This document shows, one piece after another, positions 17,084 to 24,377 of a stretch of DNA of 36,599 bases. The stretch is from Calditrichia bacterium (lineage in GTDB: Bacteria; Calditrichota; Calditrichia; Calditrichales; J004), in contig JALTKX010000250.1 in NCBI GenBank assembly GCA_027006055.1, positions 1-36,599 on the forward strand. Reading direction: 5' to 3'. The position numbers were made by a program, and so were the translations under genes. The first letter of the stretch is position 1; every line of letters starts with the position of its first letter. The notes under the pieces are model-generated. The model made no database searches and was not told the DNA's origin. It worked only from the letters and a program-made list of their open reading frames with translations.

Positions 17084-18712
17084 ATGCGCGTATTATTTGT
17101 GTTATTTACTTTCATAATTCTTTTTTCCTGCCGGAGTGAACACATCGAAACCGGTGATGTTGCCGCCGCGGAAAAGCTGGCCGCCCTGAACTTTACGCCA
17201 CAGGAGCGCGACTCCCTGTTAAGTGGAGTGGAAGAGTTACGCAACAATTACCACCGTCTTCGCACATATGCCCCGGAGAATGGCGTCGCCCCCGCCCTGG
17301 TATTCAACCCCGTTCCCCCCGGATTTGACATTCCCCGCAATCAGCAGGCGAACCGTTTTACCGCCGGTACGGCAAAAATGCCCCGGGATACATCGGAACT
17401 GGCTTTTTATTCCATTCGCGACCTGGCCGGTCTTATTCAACGCCGTGAGATCAGTTCGCTCCGGCTTACCCGTTTTTTCCTGCAACGCCTCAGGCGCTAT
17501 GGCGATACCCTGCATTGCGTGATCACCCTTACGGAGAAGCGGGCCCTGGAACAGGCCCGCCGGGCAGACCGGGAGATTGCCGCCGGTCATTACCGGGGCC
17601 TGCTGCACGGCATCCCCTATGGCGCCAAGGACCTTTTGTCCGTCCGGGGCTATAAAACCACCTGGGGCGCCGCTCCCTACAAGGATCAGGTAATCGATGA
17701 AGATGCCGCCGTTATCCGCAAGCTGGAAAAGGCCGGCGCCGTGCTGGTGGCCAAACTGACCCTGGGCGCCCTGGCCTGGGGCGATGTGTGGTTCGGCGGT
17801 CAGACCCGCAACCCCTGGGACCTGTCCCAGGGCTCCAGCGGCTCCTCCGCCGGATCGGCCTCGGCTACCGCCGCGGGACTGGTTCCCTTTGCCATTGGCA
17901 CGGAAACATGGGGTTCCATTGTCTCCCCCTCCACACGCTGCGGGACAACCGGTCTGCGCCCCACCTTTGGCCGCGTAAGTCGCGCCGGCGCCATGGCTCT
18001 CAGTTGGTCCATGGATAAAATCGGCCCGATCACCCGCTCGGCGGAAGATGCGGCCCTTGTATTCGACGCCCTGCGGGGCGCCGACCGCAACGATCCCTCC
18101 ACCATCAAGGCTGCTTTTAATTATCCCCGTTCCATGGAACCCAAAAAAATACGCATAGGCTATCTGGAAAAAGAGTTTGCCGCCGACAGCGCCTGGAGCG
18201 CCTTCCACAAGCAGGCGCTGTCCACCTTGCGCGATATGGGTTTTGAACTGGTACCGGTCAATTTGCCTGATTTTCCCGTTTATGACATGGCCTTTATCCT
18301 GAACGCCGAGGCGGCGGCCGCTTTTGACACCCTTACCCGTTCGGACAGGGATGACCTGTTGGTTCGCCAGGTCAGAAATGCCTGGCCCAATGTTTTCCGC
18401 ACGGCCCGTTTTATCCCCGCCGTTGAATATATCCAGGCGAATCGCCTGCGCAGCCTGTTAATCTCGGAGATGGAGCGGTGGTTTGAAAAGATCGACCTGT
18501 ATGTGGCGCCTCCGTTTGGCAACAATCTTTTGCTCAGCAACCTGACCGGACATCCGGCGGTGGTTATACCCAACGGGTTTAGCGACAAGGGAAGGCCCGT
18601 AAGCATAACCTTTACGGGAAAGCTTTTCGACGAGGCTCTGATACTTTCGGTTGCCGCCGCCTATCAGGAGAAAACCGGCTTTCATCTGAAACATCCCCCG
18701 CTCTTTCAATAG
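17084..18712 (+). CDS. Amidase-signature family hydrolase, lipoprotein
   Basis: The 542-residue protein begins with a lipoprotein signal, 'LFTFIILFSC', with Cys16 as the lipid attachment site, so the enzyme is envelope-anchored. The amidase signature fold follows. 'GIPYGAKDLL' has the catalytic Lys182, 'QGSSGSSAGSASA' holds the cis-Ser near residue 252, and 'IGTETWGSIVSPS' holds the nucleophile near Ser278. The N-terminal 80-100 residues after the lipobox are an extra helical segment absent from cytosolic amidases. GatA is excluded by the secretion signal and the lack of GatB/GatC neighbours. The substrate is probably a small amide or peptide-like compound; the adjacent AbgT transporter makes an aryl-amide substrate possible, but that is inference. 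The ribosome binding site GGGGGAGG just before the ATG is strong. Confidence 0.92.
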   Translation: MRVLFVLFTFIILFSCRSEHIETGDVAAAEKLAALNFTPQERDSLLSGVEELRNNYHRLRTYAPENGVAPALVFNPVPPGFDIPRNQQANRFTAGTAKMPRDTSELAFYSIRDLAGLIQRREISSLRLTRFFLQRLRRYGDTLHCVITLTEKRALEQARRADREIAAGHYRGLLHGIPYGAKDLLSVRGYKTTWGAAPYKDQVIDEDAAVIRKLEKAGAVLVAKLTLGALAWGDVWFGGQTRNPWDLSQGSSGSSAGSASATAAGLVPFAIGTETWGSIVSPSTRCGTTGLRPTFGRVSRAGAMALSWSMDKIGPITRSAEDAALVFDALRGADRNDPSTIKAAFNYPRSMEPKKIRIGYLEKEFAADSAWSAFHKQALSTLRDMGFELVPVNLPDFPVYDMAFILNAEAAAAFDTLTRSDRDDLLVRQVRNAWPNVFRTARFIPAVEYIQANRLRSLLISEMERWFEKIDLYVAPPFGNNLLLSNLTGHPAVVIPNGFSDKGRPVSITFTGKLFDEALILSVAAAYQEKTGFHLKHPPLFQ

Positions 18713-18782
18713 CCGGACGCTGATTCCCGGCAAGAGAAAACGCCGATTTAGGCGGAAGGAAATTTTAATTTTTTTTGGTAGT

Positions 18783-18798
18783 CACTCTAAACAGAGTG
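18783..18798. promoter_or_regulatory. Palindrome upstream of the alpha-amylase gene
   Basis: CACTCT-AAAC-AGAGTG is a perfect inverted repeat with six-base arms, about 125 bp before the amylase ATG. It could be an operator for sugar-responsive control of the gene. It is short, and no regulator gene is adjacent. Confidence 0.3.
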
Positions 18799-18923
18799 TA
18801 TATATCGCCGAAAGTGATGATGATCGTCCGGATTTCCAGGCGTCATCCCCGTTCTTTATTTAGCGCAATTGAATAGCCCCAGGGCTTTATTACACCACAC
18901 AACCCATTCACAGGAGGTTTCCA

Positions 18924-20402
18924 ATGATCTTTTCCAGGCATTGGCGATGGTTGGCCGTCGCTATACCCGCTTTTCTGTTCCTGCAATGTTCCGCTCCGTC
19001 CGCTCCGGCTTCCGGGAGCGTTGTTTCCCGCGGCAAACCCGCTTCTTTTTCCAAGACCAATAATACATCCGGCGTAATGATGCAGGGATTTTACTGGGAT
19101 GTGCCTTCCGGCGGCACCTGGTACGACAGCCTGGCCTACCGGGCGGCCGAGCTTTCCGACATGGCCGGCGGTTATGGCATAGACCGTATCTGGCTGCCGC
19201 CCGCATCCAAGGCGCAAAGCGGCGGCTACTCCATGGGCTATGATCCCGCAGACTATTACGATCTGGGCGACTATAGCCAATATGGAACCACGGAGACGCG
19301 TTTCGGCTCCCGCGCGGAACTGGAAAGCGCCATTGCCACTTTAAAGGGCTTTGGAATCAGCGTTATGGAAGACATCGTCCTTAATCACCGCTCCGGCGGG
19401 GCGCTGGAGAGCAATCCCTATACCGGCACGGATACATGGACGGACTTTAGCGGCGTCGCCTCCGGAAAAAATACCTGGAACTATAATTCCTTTCACCCCA
19501 ACGGCGTGCATGCCGGCGATGCCGGTTCCTTTGGCGGCTTCTCCGACGTCTGCTATATGACCGGCCAGGCTTATGGCGATATGCAAACATGGATGAACTG
19601 GCTTCAGGACAGCGTAGGCTTTAACGGAGGCTGGCGCTTTGACTATGTTAAGGGGCTTGAAACCTGGGTAGTGAAAGATATGATCGCCGCCACCGGCTAC
19701 CCCTTCAGCGTTGGAGAATATTGGGACTCCAATACCGGCACCCTGGATTGGTGGACCAGCCAAACCGGCGCATCCGCTTTTGATTTCGCCCTGTACTACA
19801 CCATGGGCGATATCTTCAACAACACCTCGGGCGGCGGCTACCTGCCCAATCTGATAGACCCCAACAAATCCTTTGCCGCCAAAAATCCGTTAAAGGCGGT
19901 TACCTTTACGGGCAACCATGATACCGATATTATCGTCAACGATAAAATGATGGCCTATGCCTTCATTCTCACCTATCAGGGCTACCCCTCCATCTGGTGG
20001 AAGGACTATTACAACTATGGCCTGAAGGACCTCGGCGGACAGTGGGGAAACGGTATTGACCAACTGGTATGGGTACGCGGGCAACTGGCCGGGGCCGCGC
20101 CCAACATAGAACTGCTTAAAACGGATGACGGCGATCTTTTGATATACGGCAGCTATGGCTATTCCTCCGCCTCGCCCGGTTATATCGTTGTTATCAATGA
20201 CAATGCCTCCTCCTGGAAAGGTTCCTGGGTCCATACCAACAACACTTATCTTTACGGGAAAAATCTAAAAGTTTACGCCTGGTACTCTTCCGTTGCCGGA
20301 CAAAATGTTCAACCGGCCACCAAGTATGCCCAGACCAACGGCTGGGTTGAAGTATGGGCTCCCCCCCGGGGATATGCCGTATACTCCGTTGAAGGTTTGT
20401 AA
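18924..20402 (+). CDS. Lipoprotein alpha-amylase, GH13 (archaeal/GH13_7-like)
   Basis: The 492-residue protein has a lipoprotein signal with lipobox 'FLFLQC' (Cys22), so it should be anchored in the outer envelope. The GH13 barrel starts near residue 50. The catalytic residues are Asp240 in 'GWRFDYVKG', Glu265 in 'SVGEYWD' and Asp333 in 'GNHDTD'; 'DIVLNHRSGG' is the first conserved region. Stretches such as 'MQGFYWDVPSGG', 'GGYSMGYDPADYYDLGDY', 'TETRFGSRAEL', 'WTDFSGVASGK' and 'YAFILTYQGYPSIWW' are close to the extracellular amylases of Pyrococcus and Thermococcus as I remember them. This points to subfamily GH13_7 (endo-acting on starch or glycogen). A C-terminal beta domain ends 'WAPPRGYAVYSV'. 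The ribosome binding site AGGAGG lies 6 bases before the ATG. It appears to be a stand-alone unit ending in a long hairpin. Confidence 0.94.
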   Translation: MIFSRHWRWLAVAIPAFLFLQCSAPSAPASGSVVSRGKPASFSKTNNTSGVMMQGFYWDVPSGGTWYDSLAYRAAELSDMAGGYGIDRIWLPPASKAQSGGYSMGYDPADYYDLGDYSQYGTTETRFGSRAELESAIATLKGFGISVMEDIVLNHRSGGALESNPYTGTDTWTDFSGVASGKNTWNYNSFHPNGVHAGDAGSFGGFSDVCYMTGQAYGDMQTWMNWLQDSVGFNGGWRFDYVKGLETWVVKDMIAATGYPFSVGEYWDSNTGTLDWWTSQTGASAFDFALYYTMGDIFNNTSGGGYLPNLIDPNKSFAAKNPLKAVTFTGNHDTDIIVNDKMMAYAFILTYQGYPSIWWKDYYNYGLKDLGGQWGNGIDQLVWVRGQLAGAAPNIELLKTDDGDLLIYGSYGYSSASPGYIVVINDNASSWKGSWVHTNNTYLYGKNLKVYAWYSSVAGQNVQPATKYAQTNGWVEVWAPPRGYAVYSVEGL

Positions 20403-20432
20403 TACCGGAGACCGCCCGGCATAAAAGACATG

Positions 20433-20495
20433 AAAACAGCCATACCACCCTTTCATCAGCTTCCGATTTAACGATGAAGAATATGGCTGTTTTTT
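20433..20495 (+). terminator. Terminator after the alpha-amylase gene
   Basis: AAAACAGCCATA (20433-20444) is perfectly complementary to TATGGCTGTTTT (20482-20493). An inner TTCATC/GATGAA pair helps close the long loop, and a T run follows. The large loop makes it unusual, but the position just after the amylase stop fits a terminator. Confidence 0.65.
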
Positions 20496-20880
20496 GTTTT
20501 TTAGGGATAAAATCCGCTTATTGGGAGTGAAAAACGACTGGATTAACTTTTTTACTATTAGACAGTATGGATGGTAACTACCATAATATCATATAGTTAC
20601 ATTGGAAAAAGCATAAAAAAATGCAATTGTATTCTAAAATAAATGGATTATTAAGAAATAGATGCCTATCTTAGGGCTAAGATAAGGGTGACACCTTATT
20701 TGATCTTGTTTTATTAAATTGTCTTTATATTGAGAAATATTATTTAGCTGCTATGCATTCAAGCCGACAGAAATAACGTCGGGTGATTTGATGATTCATT
20801 AATCTGATTGAGTATCTCGCTTTTCCCTCATTAATGACCGCTTCTTCCCGCATTTTTTTGTTGTCTCGGGCATAACACAT
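20496..20880. other. AT-rich non-coding stretch upstream of the first RRM gene
   Basis: No convincing gene is seen. The base composition is clearly more AT-rich than the flanking genes. The only structure noted is the pair of overlapping inverted repeats at 20667-20713. A long 5' leader and promoter of the RRM gene may lie here. Confidence 0.6.
20667..20713 (+). repeat. Overlapping inverted repeats with alternative pairing
   Basis: TATCTTAG-GG-CTAAGATA (20667-20684) is a perfect inverted repeat with eight-base arms. Its right half continues as AAGATAAGG, which can instead pair with CCTTAT (20694-20699) and a nearby ATCTT. The middle segment therefore has two possible partners. It lies about 270 bp before the RRM start. 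It could be a protein-binding operator or part of a structured leader. Confidence 0.4.
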
Positions 20881-20892
20881 AAAAGTTTCTAC

Positions 20893-20961
20893 AAACTACC
20901 GTTAACTTGTGTGTTTGGTTTTCGATAGTTTTTTTTAGCAACACACGTTTTTATTTAGGAG
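20893..20961 (+). promoter_or_regulatory. Structured leader of the first RRM gene (copy 1)
   Basis: AAACTACCG (20893-20901) pairs with CGATAGTTT (20923-20931) with one mismatch, and the right arm runs into eight T residues, giving a terminator-like hairpin. The loop holds TGTGTGTT (20908-20915), which can alternatively pair with AACACACG (20940-20947) just before the AGGAG ribosome binding site at 20957. The same arrangement occurs before the second RRM gene. The two folds exclude each other, as in attenuators. Function is inferred. Confidence 0.55.
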
Positions 20962-20966
20962 ATTCG

Positions 20967-21236
20967 ATGAATATTTATGTAGGCAATCTGTCTTATGACA
21001 TGACAGATGAAGAACTTCAGCAGGTATTCGAAGAATACGGTCCGGTAAGTAAAGTTAATATTATTATCGACCGCGACTCTGGCCGTTCCAAAGGCTTTGG
21101 TTTTGTTGAAATGGAAAGTTCCGAAGATGGCGAAAAAGCAATCCAGGAACTGGACGGGCAGGAAGTAAAAGGCCGTAGCCTGAAGGTTAACCAGGCCAGA
21201 CCCCGGGAAGAACGCCCCAGACGTCAAAGCTGGTAG
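20967..21236 (+). CDS. RRM-domain RNA-binding protein (copy 1)
   Basis: The start at 20967 gives an 89-residue protein. It is preferred over an open extension to 20907 because AGGAG lies 5 bases before it and the second copy starts at the matching point. The protein is a single RRM fold: RNP2 is 'IYVGNLSY' at residues 3-10 and RNP1 is 'KGFGFVEM' near residues 42-49. A short basic tail 'RPREERPRRQSW' ends the chain. Such small RRM proteins in bacteria bind single-stranded RNA; in cyanobacteria related ones are cold-induced. It is 80/89 identical to the copy at 21644, with mostly conservative changes, so the pair is a recent duplication or is kept similar. A terminator-like stem follows the gene. 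Confidence 0.95.
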   Translation: MNIYVGNLSYDMTDEELQQVFEEYGPVSKVNIIIDRDSGRSKGFGFVEMESSEDGEKAIQELDGQEVKGRSLKVNQARPREERPRRQSW

Positions 21237-21257
21237 TTAAAGCTTAGCTCATTACAA

Positions 21258-21309
21258 GGCCCTGAAACTCACCCGAACTCTTTTCCGGTGCGTTTACGGG
21301 CCGATTTTT
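21258..21309 (+). terminator. Terminator after RRM copy 1
   Basis: GGCCC..AAAC.CACC (21258-21273) pairs with GGTG.GTTT..GGGCC (21287-21302) with a few internal mismatches. A T run (GATTTTTG) follows. Confidence 0.6.
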
Positions 21310-21568
21310 GCCTTTTTACATTGCACGGTATTTTGCTTAACCGGATTAAGCAACGCGTTACCTGATTCCGGTATCTTTATTTCTGGTCTTTTGCTTTATC
21401 CATAAGCAGCCCTCCTTTTGTAAAGTTTACACCCTGCCAATGCGGCGGATGGTTCTTCTTAAGACCCCGGTAACAACAATGACATCGGCATAAAAAACAG
21501 TGTGGTCTGTTTCCCGTGTCCTCCCTTTCGGTTTGACGCGGAGGATGAAAGCAGCCCCCCTTTTCCAT
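21310..21568. other. Non-coding stretch between the two RRM genes
   Basis: I see no supported gene here. Short open frames on the minus strand lack a ribosome binding site and have no recognisable content. The stretch presumably carries the promoter of RRM copy 2; a TTGACG at 21533 is a possible -35 element without a convincing -10. Confidence 0.5.
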
Positions 21569-21638
21569 AAATTTACGAAAAACTTGTGTGTTCGGTTTTC
21601 GTAAGTTTTTTTTAACAACACACATTTTTAGTTAGGAG
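21569..21638 (+). promoter_or_regulatory. Structured leader of the second RRM gene (copy 2)
   Basis: AAATTTACGAAAA (21569-21581) pairs along 13 positions with TTTTCGTAAGTTT (21596-21608), with one G:U, and ends in an eight-T run, a terminator-like stem. The loop TGTGTGTT (21585-21592) can instead pair with AACACACA (21617-21624) before the AGGAG at 21634. Compared with copy 1, both arms of the first stem have changed together (CTACCG/CGATAG versus TTTACG/CGTAAG) while the loop and downstream partner are conserved. This pattern supports a real RNA structure. Confidence 0.6.
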
Positions 21639-21643
21639 ATTCA

Positions 21644-21913
21644 ATGAATCTTTATGTAGGAAATCTGTCTTATGATATGACAGATGCAGATCTTCAGCAG
21701 GTATTCGAAGAATACGGCACCGTTAACAAAGTAAACATCATTATGGACCGTGATTCCGGCAGATCCAAGGGATTTGGTTTTGTAGAGATGGAAAATTCGG
21801 AAGATGGCGAAAAAGCCGTTCAGGAACTTGACGGTCAGGAAGTAAAAGGCCGTAACCTTAAGGTTAACCAGGCGCGTCCGCGCGAAGAGCGTCCCAGACG
21901 TCAAAGCTGGTAG
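21644..21913 (+). CDS. RRM-domain RNA-binding protein (copy 2)
   Basis: This 89-residue single-RRM protein has RNP2 'LYVGNLSY' and RNP1 'KGFGFVEM'. It shares the Arg-rich C-terminal tail 'RPREERPRRQSW' exactly with copy 1. Nine substitutions separate the two proteins, mostly in helix 1 and surface positions (for example Glu-Glu to Ala-Asp at 15-16), and RNA-contacting aromatic residues are unchanged. It likely binds RNA in the cytoplasm as a chaperone or post-transcriptional regulator. It has its own leader and a strong terminator, so it is a monocistronic unit. Different expression conditions for the two copies are possible but not visible in the sequence. Confidence 0.95.
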   Translation: MNLYVGNLSYDMTDADLQQVFEEYGTVNKVNIIMDRDSGRSKGFGFVEMENSEDGEKAVQELDGQEVKGRNLKVNQARPREERPRRQSW

Positions 21914-21922
21914 TTCATACTC

Positions 21923-21968
21923 AGGCACACCGGCGACCCGTTAAATTGGCCCGGTGTGCCTTTTTTTT
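21923..21968 (+). terminator. Strong terminator after RRM copy 2
   Basis: AGGCACACCGG (21923-21933) pairs perfectly with CCGGTGTGCCT (21951-21961), followed by a run of T residues. Confidence 0.93.
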
Positions 21969-22068
21969 GCTTTTCCTCAATTAAAACACATCTAATATTT
22001 ATTTTGTTAAATCCGGCCCGCCCTCATCTTTGGGATGTTTCTCCCGTTTGGTGATACACATAAGCAGC

Positions 22069-22602
22069 CTATAGCGTTAATATGCCGCCGCTTAAATGCG
22101 TCTGTATTATCCTGTCGATGTATTTGTAGGTAGTCGGCCCGCCTCCCTGAATATAGTAGGTGATTATACCCTTCTGATTGCATATTATGGTTGTTGGAAT
22201 ACGATCAATATTTAAAACCCTTTTATACTTTTCCTTTATCCGCCTTTGCGCAAAGTCAAACTTGTGTTCTTTAAGAAAGCTTTCCAAATCTTCTCTGTCG
22301 GTGGAATAGCCGGTTAAGGCCATAAAACGAATCTTATTGTTTTCCTTATACTTTTCAACCAGGCGGTTTAAACCGGGAATTTCTTCTATACAGGGCCCGC
22401 AATGGATGCCCCAGACATTTAACACCAGAATTTCTCCGGGTCTGTGAGATATTCTTTCTTCCTTTCCATCCAAATCATAGCAAATGAGTTCGGGTAATTT
22501 AGATACGCCGCTAATTATTTCAGATTCCCGCTCTTTCGGGTCAGGGTTATCACAGCCTATAAGAGAGAAAAATACCACGGGTATTAAAAATAGTGACTTC
22601 AT
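22069..22602 (-). CDS. TlpA-like thioredoxin-fold lipoprotein
   Basis: The ATG at 22602 has an AGGAGG ribosome binding site 7 bases upstream and opens a lipoprotein signal ('FFSLIGC', Cys17), giving 177 residues; an in-frame ATG 45 bases further upstream is unlikely. The mature part has the TlpA/ResA arrangement: 'ILVLNVWGIHCGPCIEEIPG' with a CxxC redox pair (Cys68, Cys71), then 'MALTGYSTDREDLESFL' and the cis-proline loop 'DRIPTTII'. Such proteins reduce or isomerise disulfides or assist cytochrome c maturation on the outer face of the membrane. The active site is HCGPC with Gly-Ile before it rather than the usual WATWCGPC. It stands alone in an AT-rich region and its codon use is more AT-rich than its neighbours, which may mean it was acquired. 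Confidence 0.9.
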   Translation of the reverse strand: MKSLFLIPVVFFSLIGCDNPDPKERESEIISGVSKLPELICYDLDGKEERISHRPGEILVLNVWGIHCGPCIEEIPGLNRLVEKYKENNKIRFMALTGYSTDREDLESFLKEHKFDFAQRRIKEKYKRVLNIDRIPTTIICNQKGIITYYIQGGGPTTYKYIDRIIQTHLSGGILTL

Positions 22603-22647
22603 CGCCTTTCCTCCTAAAGTTTTACTATTTTTATGATAGAATTTCAT

Positions 22648-23213
22648 ACGGTCAATGAATCAACGAATAGCGTTTCTCACCCGCTTCAGTTGGTGTGAAA
22701 TGTGTATATCTTCTGATCTTATCATCCACCATAATGTTTTTTATAACCGGACTGACCTGGGGAAAGGAGGATAATTCGCTGTTACCCGCTCCGTTTTCAG
22801 TATATTGTGTTCAACCTCGTAACTTGCCTGTCATTATACGACAAACACACTTAAAAAAGGGAAACTACTGTCGGGGCGTTTGTAACTTTCATCTTAAATT
22901 CTTTCCAATGTGAATAGAATCTGCTTGTTCACTTTTGCCGTCCGTAAAACTTCAGTACACTTTTTTCACGATAGAAAAGAAGCAGTGTTCCCCGAAAGAA
23001 TCAAATTTTTACTCGATGTAGGTGATTAAAATTTATAATGAATAGACTCTTCTATCTCATTAAAAAATCAGAAAGAATCGCTGTTAGTTCTGCAAGCGGT
23101 AAAGTTTAATAATTTCTTAGGAATTCTTTCCGCGGCAAGTTATATATCTGCCATTTTTAGTATAAATTTTCCCGATACTGTCAATTAGCGCGAGCTTTGC
23201 CATCCCCCTTATG
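22648..23213. other. AT-rich non-coding stretch, possibly with gene debris
   Basis: The stretch is markedly AT-rich. The only open frame of note is 22695-22913 on the plus strand, 72 codons starting 'MKCVYLLILSSTIMFFITGL', which looks like a signal peptide. It has no ribosome binding site, and the rest resembles nothing I know. It may be a decayed secreted-protein gene or chance. No clear terminator for the permease gene ending at 23214 is seen. Confidence 0.4.
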
Positions 23214-24338
23214 TTACCCCACGCGCTTGCTGAAGCGTACCGTGGCCAGAATGAAAGATCCCAGGCCAAAGGCCAGCATGGCCAGGCCTTCCTTCCATAA
23301 AAAGACCAAGGGCGTGCCCTTAAGATATATCTCCCGGATAACCACCATAAAATAACGCATGGGATTCACATAGGTAATCCACTGAATCATATCCGGCATA
23401 TTCTGAATAGGTATAAAAAAACCGGACAGCAGCAAGGCAAACACCATGATGAACCAGGCGATAAACATGGCCTGTTGCTGGGTGCGGGCAATGGTAGAGG
23501 TTAAAATGCCCAGCCCCAGGGTACCCAGGCTAAAAATCAGACTCATCAGGTAGAGCGCCCAAAGCGAACCGGCAATCCAGATACCAAAAATAAAGCCCGC
23601 CGCCAAAATGGAAACATTGACCAAAACAAAACCGGCTATTTCAAAGGGAATGATCTTCCCGATCATAAGCTCCCCCTTGCGCAGGGGGGTCACCATTAAC
23701 TGTTCCAGCGTGCCCAGCTCTTTTTCGCGCACTATGCTCATGGCTGTTACCAGCAGGGTGACCATGGTTAACAGAGTGGCAATAATTCCCGGCACAATAT
23801 TATTCACGCTTTCCAGGGCGGCATTATACCACATGCGCGGCTCAATACGCGTAATATGCAAGGCTGCCGCCTCTTTTCCCAATGAGGGCACACGGGGCAG
23901 CCATTCGCCTTGAAGGTCTGCGGTCACCTGGGCGGCATAGGCGGCCACAACGCCGGCGGAATTGCCGTCCACGCCATCCAAAACAAGCTGAACATCCGGT
24001 TGACGCCCGTTGACAAGGTCGCGTTGAAAATGGGCGGGAATGATCAGCCCCATGGATATGCGCCCCTCATCCAGCCAACTCTTTATCATGCCTTCGTCAT
24101 CGGTGGAGCCAAAATAGATAAAGGAGTGATTGGAGGTAAAGGCTTCCGTTAGCCGCGCGCTCATGGAAGAGTTGTCCAGATCCAGAATGCCCACGCGTAT
24201 GTCCTTAACATCGGTGGAGATGGCATAACCCAGTAAAATAATCTGCACAATGGGCATGATAAACAAAATGCCGAGATAGGCCGGCTCCCGGAAAATCTGC
24301 CGGAATTCCTTGCGCACCAGATAAAAAATACGTTTCAT
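23214..24338 (-). CDS. ABC-2 type permease (YbhR-like)
   Basis: The 374-residue permease has an N-terminal membrane segment ('YLGILFIMPIVQIILLGYAI'), a large extracytoplasmic region at about residues 45-170, and a C-terminal cluster of five hydrophobic segments. The cluster includes the conserved 'SIVREKELGTLEQLMVTPLR' signature of ABC-2 drug exporters. It is the last gene of the efflux operon and follows the other permease by 39 bp. By order and sequence style it corresponds to E. coli YbhR, which pairs with YbhS to form the membrane channel driven by YbhF. Substrates of such pumps are lipophilic drugs or cations; the actual one here is unknown. Confidence 0.93.
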   Translation of the reverse strand: MKRIFYLVRKEFRQIFREPAYLGILFIMPIVQIILLGYAISTDVKDIRVGILDLDNSSMSARLTEAFTSNHSFIYFGSTDDEGMIKSWLDEGRISMGLIIPAHFQRDLVNGRQPDVQLVLDGVDGNSAGVVAAYAAQVTADLQGEWLPRVPSLGKEAAALHITRIEPRMWYNAALESVNNIVPGIIATLLTMVTLLVTAMSIVREKELGTLEQLMVTPLRKGELMIGKIIPFEIAGFVLVNVSILAAGFIFGIWIAGSLWALYLMSLIFSLGTLGLGILTSTIARTQQQAMFIAWFIMVFALLLSGFFIPIQNMPDMIQWITYVNPMRYFMVVIREIYLKGTPLVFLWKEGLAMLAFGLGSFILATVRFSKRVG

Positions 24339-24377
24339 CGTCTAAAACCGTTCATAATCCTGTCACTCCTCCTTGCC

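Noticed and set aside
21377-21625. Short Cys/His-rich minus-strand frame between the RRM genes
   Set aside because: It has no ribosome binding site and overlaps the structured leader of the second RRM gene antisense.
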